Of a stretch of DNA of 64,000 bases, positions 7,466-15,366 are shown one piece after another (position 1 is the stretch's first letter; the number at the start of each line of letters is the position of its first letter). The notes beneath the pieces were generated by a model. That model saw only the letters and a list, made by a program, of their open reading frames with translations. It ran no database searches and was not told the DNA's origin. Origin of the DNA: Hyphomonas sp. GTDB lineage: Bacteria; Pseudomonadota; Alphaproteobacteria; Caulobacterales; Hyphomonadaceae. The stretch is taken from the NCBI RefSeq assembly GCF_017792385.1, contig NZ_CP051230.1, positions 1,922,001-1,986,000 of the forward strand, written 5' to 3'. The translations under genes and the position numbers were made by a program.

Positions 7466-8644
7466 ATGTTCGATATTGAAAGTTACGACTCGATGATGGC
7501 GGCGCTGGACGCGCTGGCACCGGAACTGGCCGAGCGGGCCGCCGAGATGGAAGAGGTGCGCCGCCTGCCGGCTGACCTTGCGGACAAGATGGCGCAGGCC
7601 GGGGCGTTCCGCATGATGACGCCAAAGACCTATGGCGGGCTGGAGCTGTCGGCGCGGGAATTTGTCGAGGGCGTCGAGCGGATCGCGCGGGCCAATGCGA
7701 GCGCGGGATGGTGTTCCATGATCGCCTGCACGACCTCCATGAATGCGGCCTATATGGCGCCGGACATGGCGGCAGAGATCTATGCCTCTCCGATGACAAT
7801 CACGGGCGGCGTGTTCGCACCGATGGGCCGGGCCGAGGTGGATGGCGATGGCTATCGCGTCACCGGGCGCTGGCAGTGGGGCTCAGGCTCAGCCAATTGC
7901 AGCTGGCTGGCCGGCGGCTGCATGGTGTTCGAGAAGGGCGAGATGAAGCGGCTGCCCTCCGGTGCGCCGGACCAGCGGATGATGGTTTTCCCGGCGAGCG
8001 ATGCGACGCTGCACGATACCTGGCATGTCATGGGCCTGAAGGGGACGGGCAGTGGCGACCTGTCCGTAGACGGGATATTCGTGCCGAAGGCGCGCTCAGT
8101 GTCCCTGGTCACCGATACGCCGCACGAGACCGGGCCGCTGTACACATTCCCGGCCTTTGGCCTGTTGTCGCTGGGCGTGTCGGCGGTGGCGATGGGCAAT
8201 GCGCGGGCGAGCCTTGATGCATTCAAGGACCTGGCCGCCGGAAAGAAAAGCCAGGGCAGCAAGAAGACGCTGGCCGAGCGCCAGACCATTCAGGCGGCCT
8301 ATGCGGAGGCCGAGGCGAAATGGCGGGCCGCCCGCGCCTACATGATGGCAGAGCTGGACGAGACCTGGACTGTGGCGCAGGCCGTGAAGCCCGGAGAGGG
8401 CATTCCGGTAGAGCGCCGGGCGGCGCTGCGTATGGCATGTACGCACATGACACGGACCGGCGCGGACATCTGCCGCGCGCTGTATGACCTCGGCGGCGGC
8501 GCGGCGCTGTTCGAAGCCTCTGACCTGCAGCGCCGGTTTAGGGACTCCCATGCCATGACGCAGCATATTGTAACTGCGCCTGCGACATGGGAGCTGACCG
8601 GGCGGCTGCTGCTGGATTTGCCGACGGATGCGGGAATGGTGTGA
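7466..8644 (+). CDS. Acyl-CoA dehydrogenase family flavoprotein (possibly HsaA/HpaB-like monooxygenase branch)
   Basis: A 392-residue flavoprotein of the acyl-CoA dehydrogenase superfamily. It shows an N-terminal helical domain (PADLADKMAQAGAFRMMTPKTYGGLELS), a beta-barrel middle (GRAEVDGDGYRVTGRWQWGSGS and VMGLKGTGSGDLSVDGIFVP) and a C-terminal four-helix domain ending LQRRFRDSHAMTQHIV. The WQWGSGS segment and the RDSHAMTQH ending resemble flavin-dependent monooxygenases such as HsaA rather than true dehydrogenases. ATG 7466 was chosen by homology to the domain start. It follows the amidohydrolase by 58 bases on the same strand. Confidence 0.88.
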   Translation: MFDIESYDSMMAALDALAPELAERAAEMEEVRRLPADLADKMAQAGAFRMMTPKTYGGLELSAREFVEGVERIARANASAGWCSMIACTTSMNAAYMAPDMAAEIYASPMTITGGVFAPMGRAEVDGDGYRVTGRWQWGSGSANCSWLAGGCMVFEKGEMKRLPSGAPDQRMMVFPASDATLHDTWHVMGLKGTGSGDLSVDGIFVPKARSVSLVTDTPHETGPLYTFPAFGLLSLGVSAVAMGNARASLDAFKDLAAGKKSQGSKKTLAERQTIQAAYAEAEAKWRAARAYMMAELDETWTVAQAVKPGEGIPVERRAALRMACTHMTRTGADICRALYDLGGGAALFEASDLQRRFRDSHAMTQHIVTAPATWELTGRLLLDLPTDAGMV

Positions 8645-8661
8645 GGGCGGCGCGCGCACCC

Positions 8662-9195
8662 TCAGCCATTCGGGAAGATCAGCGGCTCTGACTTTTTGCG
8701 GATCAGGTCGACCAGGTCTTCATCCATATACTGATAATCGTCCGGAATATCGAGCACATGCACCGGCTTGTAGGCGACTTCCTGGCGGAAGTCTGCGCGC
8801 AGGCGGTTGGCATGCTTGTCTTCCATGACGAGTATCACGTCAGCCCAGCGGATATCCGCCACGGAAACCTGCCGACGGGCAGATTTCGCTGTGCCGGCAG
8901 ACCGGGTGGCCACACCGTCCATGCGGGCGAAGACGGCCTCGCCCGTCGGGCTGCGCCACTGGTTCTTCGAGCAGATGAAAAGCACGTTCACCGGTTCGAT
9001 GTCTGCCATCAGTTTCTTCCATTCCTTTGGCGGCCAGATCTTTCCGAGCTGGCGCGCCCGATGCAGCTTGTTATGGCGCAGATAAAGCAGTTTCCAGTTC
9101 TTTTGCTCAAAGCCACGATGGGTCGGCGCCCGCTTGCGGTCGCCATGCTTGCGAGCGGCCACGCGTCGCGCGGCCCGGTTTTCGGGGTGTGTCAT
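8662..9195 (-). CDS. Predicted low-molecular-weight tyrosine phosphatase-like protein (COG4551) with basic N-terminal extension
   Basis: The C-terminal about 115 residues, from MADIEPVNVLFICSKNQWRSPTGE onward, match the COG4551 family; CSKNQWRS is a CX5R phosphatase loop, and DIRWADVILVMEDKHANRL supplies the later conserved helix. In front lies a roughly 62-residue lysine/arginine-rich segment (MTHPENRAARRVAARKHGDR...). The start at 9195 has GAGGAC upstream; the family-length start would be 9009, preceded by GGAAG. Both remain possible. Whether it is catalytically active is unknown. Confidence 0.75.
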   Translation of the reverse strand: MTHPENRAARRVAARKHGDRKRAPTHRGFEQKNWKLLYLRHNKLHRARQLGKIWPPKEWKKLMADIEPVNVLFICSKNQWRSPTGEAVFARMDGVATRSAGTAKSARRQVSVADIRWADVILVMEDKHANRLRADFRQEVAYKPVHVLDIPDDYQYMDEDLVDLIRKKSEPLIFPNG

Positions 9196-9361
9196 TTGCT
9201 TGTCCTCGATTGTGCGGGTCAGCAGCCGCGGCAATACGAGGAAGCGCCTGCATACCGCGAAAGGGCATCGCGCGGCAAGACCGGATCAAAAAGGGCGTGG
9301 CCGAAAAGCTGGGAGTGTTGCGCGAATTACGCCATACAGGGGGTTCATGATCGGAGGCCGC

Positions 9362-10306
9362 ATGCTGAACTGGATCAAGAAACTGCCCGTGCCCCAGCCT
9401 GTGCGGCACTGGATGTTTGCGCCGCTCTGGTGCGCGATTGTGCGCCTGTCCAAGCCGGAAGTGCGCATCGTGACGGGTGGCATCAGCTTCTATGCGCTGT
9501 TTTCCATCTTTCCGATCGTCTATCTGACGCTGACCCTGTTGTTCGCCCTGTTGCCGGCGGATATCAGCCGCCAGCTGGGCGATACGGTGGACCAGGTTCT
9601 GGTGTCGGCCGTTGCCCCGCTGAGCAAGGCAGACCTGGACGTGATCCATGACGCCACGCCGCAGGCCGTGACCCTGCGGGCGGTGCTGGCCCTGATCGTT
9701 GTGTTCTATACGGCGAGTTCCGGGGCCAAGGCGGCCATCACCGGCATTCGCATGGTGGCCGGCAGCGAGCGCCGCACGCGGATCATCCGGTTTCAGGGCG
9801 TGTCGATCCTGATGACGGCATTGTTGATCCTGGCCGTCTGGATCCTCGGCGCCCTGCAGCTGATCCTGTCGCTGGTCACCGAGCGCGACGGCTATATCGC
9901 GTTCGAACTGGCGCAGACCGTGTCGGACATTGCCTCCACCCTGTGGCTGGGGAAGGGGGTTGCCTGTTTCGCGGTGTTCTATCTGATCATTGCCCTGTCG
10001 CTGCACGGACGGGTCAGCGGACACAGGGCGAAGGCGATGGGGGCGGCTGCCGGGGCGCTGGCCTGGCTGGTCGCGACCTGGGGCTATCACCTGTATCTGA
10101 AATTCAGTTCGCTCGACACATTCTATGGTGCGCTCGCCTCGGTGATCCTCGGTTTCATCTGGCTGTCGGTTTCGGTGTCATCGCTGTTGTTCGGCGCGGC
10201 ATTGGCGGTCGAATGGGCGGCGCGCATGCAGCGGGAAGAGGTGATTGCCGAAGCCGACGAGGACGAGATGGACGCCGTCGAGGATCAGGCGGCGAACAGC
10301 GCGTGA
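9362..10306 (+). CDS. YihY/BrkB family inner-membrane protein
   Basis: A 314-residue polytopic membrane protein. It has the BrkB core: a first helix around TGGISFYALFSIFPIVYLTLTLLF, ALPADIS loop, LRAVLALIVVFYTASSGAKAAITGI, further helices, and the closing YHLYLKFSSLDTFYGALASVILGFIWLSVSVSSLLFGAAL, followed by an acidic tail. Once called ribonuclease BN in error; the real role is unknown, probably transport or envelope function. ATG 9362 has GGAGG upstream; ATG 9347 (MIGGRML) is an alternative. The 3' end overlaps the amidase gene by 22 bases, tail to tail. Confidence 0.88.
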   Translation: MLNWIKKLPVPQPVRHWMFAPLWCAIVRLSKPEVRIVTGGISFYALFSIFPIVYLTLTLLFALLPADISRQLGDTVDQVLVSAVAPLSKADLDVIHDATPQAVTLRAVLALIVVFYTASSGAKAAITGIRMVAGSERRTRIIRFQGVSILMTALLILAVWILGALQLILSLVTERDGYIAFELAQTVSDIASTLWLGKGVACFAVFYLIIALSLHGRVSGHRAKAMGAAAGALAWLVATWGYHLYLKFSSLDTFYGALASVILGFIWLSVSVSSLLFGAALAVEWAARMQREEVIAEADEDEMDAVEDQAANSA

Positions 10307-11034
10307 ATGACGCCGATGCGGCGCAGCGTGGTCAAATCCGCCTGACCGGTGACTTGCTCTGGCAGCCAGCGGCGCTGGAAGGCGGTGACGATCTTCTCGC
10401 AGGCCTCGCCATAGATGTCGGTCACGTCAAAGCCATAGCCAATCTCTGACAGCATGGTCTGAAGCCGCCACACGCTGGAGCCGGACGTGCCGCGTTCGAG
10501 CCCCTTGCCGATGATTTCTTTCGTCGTGCCGTCGAAATCCGGCCAAAGGCTGATTCCGGCGCGGGCGAGGCGCTCCCACGGGAAATGTTCGCCGGGGTCC
10601 TGCTTGCGCAGGGGGGCGATGTCGGAATGGCCGAGGATGCGTGTGGCGGGGATGGCGTGGCGGCCGAGAATGTCGTGGACCAGATCCAGCAGGGCATGGA
10701 TCTGTGGCCGCGGATAGGGCGGCAGGCTGCCATCCGGCGCGCGGAAATCATGCCCGCCATTGACGATCTCGATGCCTATGGAGCGGGAGTTCAGATCCTG
10801 CTGTCCCTGCCAGCTGGCGACGCCCGCATGCCAGGCGCGCTTGTCCTCGTCGATCAGTTGCGTGATGTGGCCGTCTTCCCCGACCATGTAATGGGCGGAG
10901 ACTTCAGCCTCCGGATCGCACATGCGCTCCAGCGCGTCATCCCCTGTGGCCATGCCGGTATAATGCAGCACCAGCATGTCGAGCGGATGCTTGCGCTCAT
11001 TGAAGTTCGGACTGTCGATGCGCGTGACCTGCAT
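10285..11034 (-). CDS. N-acetylmuramoyl-L-alanine amidase (AmiD-like, amidase_2 plus peptidoglycan-binding domain)
   Basis: A 249-residue zinc amidase that cuts the bond between MurNAc and the stem peptide. Zinc ligands expected for amidase_2 are visible: H24 (LVLHYTG), H136 (ILGHSDIAP) and D146 (RKQDPG); E89 in GIEIVN and K144 fit the catalytic positions. A C-terminal peptidoglycan-binding helix bundle follows (SSVWRLQTMLSEIGYGFDVTDIYG). No signal peptide is visible, which fits cytosolic recycling of anhydro-muropeptides. Its ATG overlaps the stop of the upstream transporter gene (TGATG), suggesting translational coupling. Confidence 0.92.
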   Translation of the reverse strand: MQVTRIDSPNFNERKHPLDMLVLHYTGMATGDDALERMCDPEAEVSAHYMVGEDGHITQLIDEDKRAWHAGVASWQGQQDLNSRSIGIEIVNGGHDFRAPDGSLPPYPRPQIHALLDLVHDILGRHAIPATRILGHSDIAPLRKQDPGEHFPWERLARAGISLWPDFDGTTKEIIGKGLERGTSGSSVWRLQTMLSEIGYGFDVTDIYGEACEKIVTAFQRRWLPEQVTGQADLTTLRRIGVIHALFAA

Positions 11035-11936
11035 CAGCTGCCTCCCGAGCCCATCTTCTTGACGATGGCGGCATCCGGCAAGGTCTTGTTCTGGCGCACG
11101 GCAATCACGAACACACCGGTCAGGGAGATGACCGAGCCGAGTACGAGCCGGGCGGTGATCGGCTCGTTCAGGAGGATGATGCCGAACACGACGCCCCAGA
11201 TGGGGGTCATCAGGGTGAGCGGCGAGAGCAGGGAAATGTCGTATTTCTTGATCAGTGTATAGAAGCCGCCATGGCCGAATATGGACACGCCGACCACGGC
11301 GAAGAGCCAGGCCAGGCCGAGCTGCCAGCCGCCCCGTGTCACCGAGTCCAGCTGGCCGGATTCCAGCAATCCGGATGTGATGAAGAGGGGGGCGAAGCTG
11401 AACAGGCCGACCCAGGCCTGCAGGCGCAGTGCCTTGATGGGGGCCATGCGTTTCATCAGGATTCCGCCGACCGAGCCGACAAAGGCGGCAATGGCGATGA
11501 ACAGGAGCCCGATCGACGTGTTGAAGCTTTCCGGATCGAACGCGATCAGGATGACACCGGCAAAGGACAGCATGATGCCGAGCCCGCGCCGCCAGCCGAT
11601 CGTCTCGCCGAGAAAGGCCATGCTCATCAGCGTGGAGAAGGGCGCGCCAAGCTGGCCGGTGATCGAGGCGGCCGAGGCTTCGGCATTCTGGAGGCCGATG
11701 AAGAGCAGGGCGAAATGCAGCGCGCCGATGAACATGGCGATCATGAACAGCATTTTCAGGTCTTCCGGCCGCGGGCGCAGGAAGGCGACCAGGAACAGGG
11801 CGACGCCGGCGAAGCGCGTGGCTGCGAAGAAGATGGGCGGCACGCCGACATCAGCCACGATCCAGCGCGTGATGACGATGTTGAGGCCCCAGACAAGGCA
11901 GACGGCGAAGAGAAGGACGAAATCGCGAAATGACAT
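11034..11936 (-). CDS. DMT superfamily (EamA) transporter
   Basis: A 300-residue inner-membrane exporter-type protein with ten predicted helices and the duplicated EamA domain. It opens MSFRDFVLLFAVCLVWGLNIVITRW, shows GLQNAEASAASITGQLGAPFSTLMSMAFLGE at the end of repeat one, and a similar LMTPIWGVVFGIILLNEPITARLVLGSVISLTGVFVI at the end of repeat two. The substrate is not predictable. The start was put at 11936 because sequence upstream of it is not membrane-protein-like. The stop overlaps the start of the amidase gene. Confidence 0.9.
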   Translation of the reverse strand: MSFRDFVLLFAVCLVWGLNIVITRWIVADVGVPPIFFAATRFAGVALFLVAFLRPRPEDLKMLFMIAMFIGALHFALLFIGLQNAEASAASITGQLGAPFSTLMSMAFLGETIGWRRGLGIMLSFAGVILIAFDPESFNTSIGLLFIAIAAFVGSVGGILMKRMAPIKALRLQAWVGLFSFAPLFITSGLLESGQLDSVTRGGWQLGLAWLFAVVGVSIFGHGGFYTLIKKYDISLLSPLTLMTPIWGVVFGIILLNEPITARLVLGSVISLTGVFVIAVRQNKTLPDAAIVKKMGSGGS

Positions 11937-12039
11937 ATTCTGGGCGTTAGCAGGATTTATCCGGGCTGGGCAGGGGAAATAAGGGTTTCCATTTTCAGGC
12001 GCGCCGCTAGGCTTTCCTGTCAACCAGGAGGAGTTCTGC

Positions 12040-12474
12040 ATGGTCCGCCACGCTGTTTGCCTTGTTGCAGTCATCGCCCTGACGGGAGCGGTCGGGCGCG
12101 CTGTCGGCGATGAAGGCCCGGACGATGTGCCGTCGAACGATGTTGAAGTGGTGCAGCCGCCGGCACCTGAATATCCCGGGATTGCGGCGGCATTCCGCGC
12201 GGAAGGCTACTGCGAGGTGCGGTTCAGCCTGTATAATTACGGCAAGGAAATGAGCATTGACGACCTGTCCTGTTCCAGCGCCGTGTTTTGCAAGGCGGCG
12301 CTGGACGGAATGATGGCCGCAAAGTTCAAAGTGACTGATGTGCCCGGCACCAATACGCCTGGCGCGCGCCATGGTATTGTCTATCCCATTGCCTTTGCGA
12401 TGGAGGATGGCGGTGAGTTCAACCGGGACAAGGTCGAACGCATCAACTGCCTGGGTACCGGGGCCATTATGTAG
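12040..12474 (+). CDS. Small secreted TonB C-terminal domain protein
   Basis: A 144-residue protein with a signal peptide (MVRHAVCLVAVIALTGAVGRAVG). After it come PPAPEYPGIAAAFRAEGYCEVRFSLYN and KAALDGMMAAKFKV, the pattern of the TonB C-terminal fold that normally contacts TonB-dependent receptors. It has no N-terminal transmembrane anchor plus proline-rich span of a full TonB, so it is a stand-alone periplasmic version. AGGAGG lies 9 bases before the ATG. It is divergent from the EamA transporter. Two direct repeats AGCGCTTATT flank its 3' end (12473 and 12509). Confidence 0.75.
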   Translation: MVRHAVCLVAVIALTGAVGRAVGDEGPDDVPSNDVEVVQPPAPEYPGIAAAFRAEGYCEVRFSLYNYGKEMSIDDLSCSSAVFCKAALDGMMAAKFKVTDVPGTNTPGARHGIVYPIAFAMEDGGEFNRDKVERINCLGTGAIM

Positions 12475-12596
12475 CGCTTATTCCCGGCTGGAACTGACCC
12501 CTAGGTGAAGCGCTTATTAGAGGTTAATGTGCGCGGGTTGGGTGACAGGCATGGGCGGTCGCCGGGGAGGGCGCCTGCTCAACAGGAGGTGGTGTA

Positions 12597-13313
12597 ATGG
12601 GACTGATCTGGTGGATTTTGCCAGCGATTGCGGCTGTGATCGGCCTGATGTTGCTGTTTGCGGGCTTTGGCAAGCTGGCGAAACTGAAAGCGGGATCGGG
12701 CGCCGTTCGCCTGACCTTCGGGGCGGGTTTCCTGGCGCTGGCCGGTGTGGTCGCCTTCGCCGGACTGAACCTTCAGACCTACAAGCGCCTGACCAAGGAA
12801 CGCTACGCCGCCAATGTGAAATTCACGGCCGTAGAGGGGGAGACCAATGCCTACACGCTGGACCTGACCTTCTCCGATGGACGCAAGCTGGTACAGGCCA
12901 ACGGGGCCCAGCCCGTGCTGCGCGGCAACGAGTTCGAGATCGGCGCACAGGTGATCAAGTTCAAGCCGATGGCCAACATGCTGGGCTATGACTCGATCTA
13001 TCGCCTGGATTTCATCGAGGGCCGCCTGTCGCGTCGTTTCACGCCGGATTCGGTGACCGAGGCGACCACGAACGGCATTGCGCTGGCCGCCAATCCGGGG
13101 CTGGACGTGCACCGCATGGCGCAGGAGCAGGGCGGACGGTTCGGCATTGATGCGCAATACGGCTCCGCGTCCTACCAGCCGATGGGGGACGGGTTCGAAT
13201 ATGTTGTGAACATCACGCAGGATGCCCTGATTGCTCGCCCGACCGAGGCGACCAAGGCGCGCCTGCAGAAGCAGGACTATCCGGGCTTCAACTCGATGGA
13301 GCCGGATCAGTGA
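12597..13313 (+). CDS. Conserved membrane-anchored protein of unknown function
   Basis: A 238-residue protein with two N-terminal hydrophobic helices (WWILPAIAAVIGLMLLFAGFG and GAGFLALAGVVAFAGLNL) followed by a soluble domain of about 170 residues with beta-rich character (YAANVKFTAVEGETNAYTLDLTF). No catalytic motif is evident. I recall similar proteins annotated vaguely as efflux-related, but nothing in the sequence shows transport. It has AACAGGAGGTGGTGTA before the ATG. Its stop overlaps the next start (GTGA), so it heads a three-gene coupled operon. Confidence 0.7.
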   Translation: MGLIWWILPAIAAVIGLMLLFAGFGKLAKLKAGSGAVRLTFGAGFLALAGVVAFAGLNLQTYKRLTKERYAANVKFTAVEGETNAYTLDLTFSDGRKLVQANGAQPVLRGNEFEIGAQVIKFKPMANMLGYDSIYRLDFIEGRLSRRFTPDSVTEATTNGIALAANPGLDVHRMAQEQGGRFGIDAQYGSASYQPMGDGFEYVVNITQDALIARPTEATKARLQKQDYPGFNSMEPDQ

Positions 13314-13936
13314 ACCCGTGGGACCGTTATGTCGTCCCGCACCTGGTCTCGTGCGCCTGCAGCACGAAGCCGATCATGAAGCAGCGCCAGAAAGTGGTGC
13401 CTCAGGCCAGCGGATGCGTACTGGAAATCGGCTGCGGGTCCGGCACCAATTTTGCGCTCTATGACGGCAACAAGGTGGACCAGCTCTACGCACTGGAGCC
13501 ATCCGAAGTAATGGTGGGCAAGGCCCGTCGCGAGGCCGGGCGGCTTGGCATCGGCCATCATATCGAATTCCTGCAGACCGGGGCGGAAGCCATTCCGCTG
13601 GAAGATGACAGCGTAGATACGGTGGTGATCACATTTGTGCTGTGTACCATTCCGGACTGGGAAGCCTCTCTGAAAGAAGTGCGCCGTGTGCTGAAGCCCG
13701 GCGGGCGAATTCTGTTCTCGGAGCATGGACTGGCCCCGGACGAAGGCGTTGCGAAATGGCAGCGCCGGGTCGAGCCGGTCTGGAAGCCACTGGCGGGCGG
13801 CTGCCATCTGACCCGGGACACCGAGGCCATGTTTGCCGCTGCCGGGTTCCGCCTGGACCAAGCCGAGACCATGTATCTGCCTTCGACGCCCAGGATTGCC
13901 GGCTTTGTCAGCTGGGGTTCTGCCATTCCGGTATGA
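13310..13936 (+). CDS. Class I SAM-dependent methyltransferase
   Basis: A 208-residue Rossmann-fold methyltransferase. Motif I is VLEIGCGSGTNFALYD (residues about 43-58), motif II acidic residue in ALEPSEVM, then EAIPLEDDSVDTVVITFVLCTIPDW and LKPGGRILFSEHG. The shape matches the METTL7/phospholipid methyltransferase-like group; the acceptor is unknown. The start is GTG at 13310, inside the upstream gene's stop (GTGA), and the stop overlaps the next gene (ATGA). No membrane segment seen. Confidence 0.88.
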   Translation: MNPWDRYVVPHLVSCACSTKPIMKQRQKVVPQASGCVLEIGCGSGTNFALYDGNKVDQLYALEPSEVMVGKARREAGRLGIGHHIEFLQTGAEAIPLEDDSVDTVVITFVLCTIPDWEASLKEVRRVLKPGGRILFSEHGLAPDEGVAKWQRRVEPVWKPLAGGCHLTRDTEAMFAAAGFRLDQAETMYLPSTPRIAGFVSWGSAIPV

Positions 13937-14778
13937 CCCCACCGATGCGCCGACCTCCCTTCTTGCCCTTTCTGGACGGTCCGCCCGGCATCGCGCCGGG
14001 CCTGAAACCGATCGCGCAGGATGACTGGCTGCTGCCGGATTCCGAAGCCGGGGCTTGGCTGGACGCGAAGCGGGCCCTGATGACCCGGCAGCGCAAGGAT
14101 GTTTTCGCCGCGCTGGAGGCAGACGCCGAGATGGCCGAATGCGCCGCCGCCGTGCTGGCGGTCACCGGGCCGGCGAGCGGGACCTGGCCCACGCCGCTGG
14201 AAGCGGCATCATCGATGGTGTCGGATGATCTTTGCGTAATGATCCGCGGCGAGGACGGCCTGTGGCGGCTGCGCGCCGCGAGCCTGTGCGCACCGACCTA
14301 TTGGCAGCTCGCGGTGAAGTTCAACCAGCCGCTGGGCGGGCTGCACAATCCCGTGCCGGGCGGCGATCCGGGGCTGGCGAGACGGATTTCCCGGATCTTT
14401 GACGGGTTGCGGCCTGGCATGCTGCTGGAGCGCTGCAACTGGTCGGTCCAGCCTGGCGCCGACCGCTTCACGCCCAGTTCGGCGCCCTTGAAGGCGCTTG
14501 CGGCCGGAATGGATGCGGCGGATGCGCTGGACCAGCTGCACTTGCGGGTGGAGCGCCAGACCATCTGCAAGCTGCCGGAGACCGGCACCGTCCTGTTCAC
14601 GATCCGCGTGGTGATGGATCCGCTGCGCACCGCGCTGGCCGGACCCGGTCATGTGGACGCCTTCGAGGCGGCCTGGAAGCAGGTCGATCCGGCCATGTAT
14701 CGCTACAAGGGCTGGCAGCTCTATGAGCGCCTGATCGCGGCTGCACTGGACGCAGCCCGGAATCCCGTTAGGTCCTGA
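13933..14778 (+). CDS. DUF3445 protein, heme-dependent oxidative N-demethylase-like
   Basis: A 281-residue protein of the DUF3445 family, whose studied members are the heme-containing alpha subunits of dimethylamine-type oxidative N-demethylases. Family features visible: DLCVMIRGEDGLWRLRAASLCAPTYW, KFNQPLGGLHNPVPG, and NWSVQPGADRF, then RVERQTICKLPETGTVLFTIR. None of the partner demethylase subunits is nearby. The start overlaps the methyltransferase stop (ATGA), so a methyl-transfer and a candidate demethylation protein are co-translated. Confidence 0.82.
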   Translation: MTPPMRRPPFLPFLDGPPGIAPGLKPIAQDDWLLPDSEAGAWLDAKRALMTRQRKDVFAALEADAEMAECAAAVLAVTGPASGTWPTPLEAASSMVSDDLCVMIRGEDGLWRLRAASLCAPTYWQLAVKFNQPLGGLHNPVPGGDPGLARRISRIFDGLRPGMLLERCNWSVQPGADRFTPSSAPLKALAAGMDAADALDQLHLRVERQTICKLPETGTVLFTIRVVMDPLRTALAGPGHVDAFEAAWKQVDPAMYRYKGWQLYERLIAAALDAARNPVRS

Positions 14779-14806
14779 ACTGGCAAGACATGATGAGGCA
14801 GGATCG

Positions 14807-15244
14807 ATGAAATACTGGCTGTTCAAATCCGAACCCGACGCGTGGAGCTGGGACCAGCAAAAGGCCAAGGGCGATGAAGGCGAGGAATGGAATGGCATCC
14901 GCAATTACCAGGCCCGCAATTTCATGCGCGAGATGAAGATCGGCGACCGGGGATTCTTCTATCACTCCAACAAGGGGCTGGAAGTGGTTGGCGTGGTGGA
15001 GATCTGTGCCGAGAGCGCGCCGGATTCCACAACCGACGATCCGCGCTGGGACTGTGTCCATGTCAAGGCGCTGGCCGACATGCCGACGCCGGTGAAGCTG
15101 AAGGATGTGAAGGCCAATCCGAAACTGGAAGACATGAGCCTGGTGACTTCGTTCCGCCTGTCGGTACAGCCCGTGAAGGCGAATGAATGGAAGGAAGTCT
15201 GCCGCATGGGCGGGCTGGACCCGAAGACGCTGAAGCCCGTTTGA
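14807..15244 (+). CDS. EVE domain-containing protein
   Basis: A 145-residue PUA-like EVE protein. It opens with the hallmark KYWLFKSEPDAWSWDQ and continues EEWNGIRNYQARNFMREMKIGDRGFFYHS, the aromatic cage region that in relatives binds modified bases such as 5-hydroxymethylcytosine. AGGATCG precedes the ATG. It follows the DUF3445 gene by 28 bases and may be part of that transcript. Ligand in this organism unknown. Confidence 0.92.
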   Translation: MKYWLFKSEPDAWSWDQQKAKGDEGEEWNGIRNYQARNFMREMKIGDRGFFYHSNKGLEVVGVVEICAESAPDSTTDDPRWDCVHVKALADMPTPVKLKDVKANPKLEDMSLVTSFRLSVQPVKANEWKEVCRMGGLDPKTLKPV

Positions 15245-15366
15245 GGTCGCTCGAAAAAAGCTCGAAAAGCGTCTGGCGCAAAAAATGTTAGCGTGCAACA
15301 ATACGCCTCGATAAGGGGGTGTTTCGAGACGTGTTCGCCCCTGAGAAACGTCACAGGGAGAGCGAC

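Noticed and set aside
12490..12514. Second EcfG promoter GGAAC-N16-CGCT before the 12597 operon
   Set aside because: The -10 has CGCT instead of CGTT and the distance to the start codon is about 80 bases; too weak to call.
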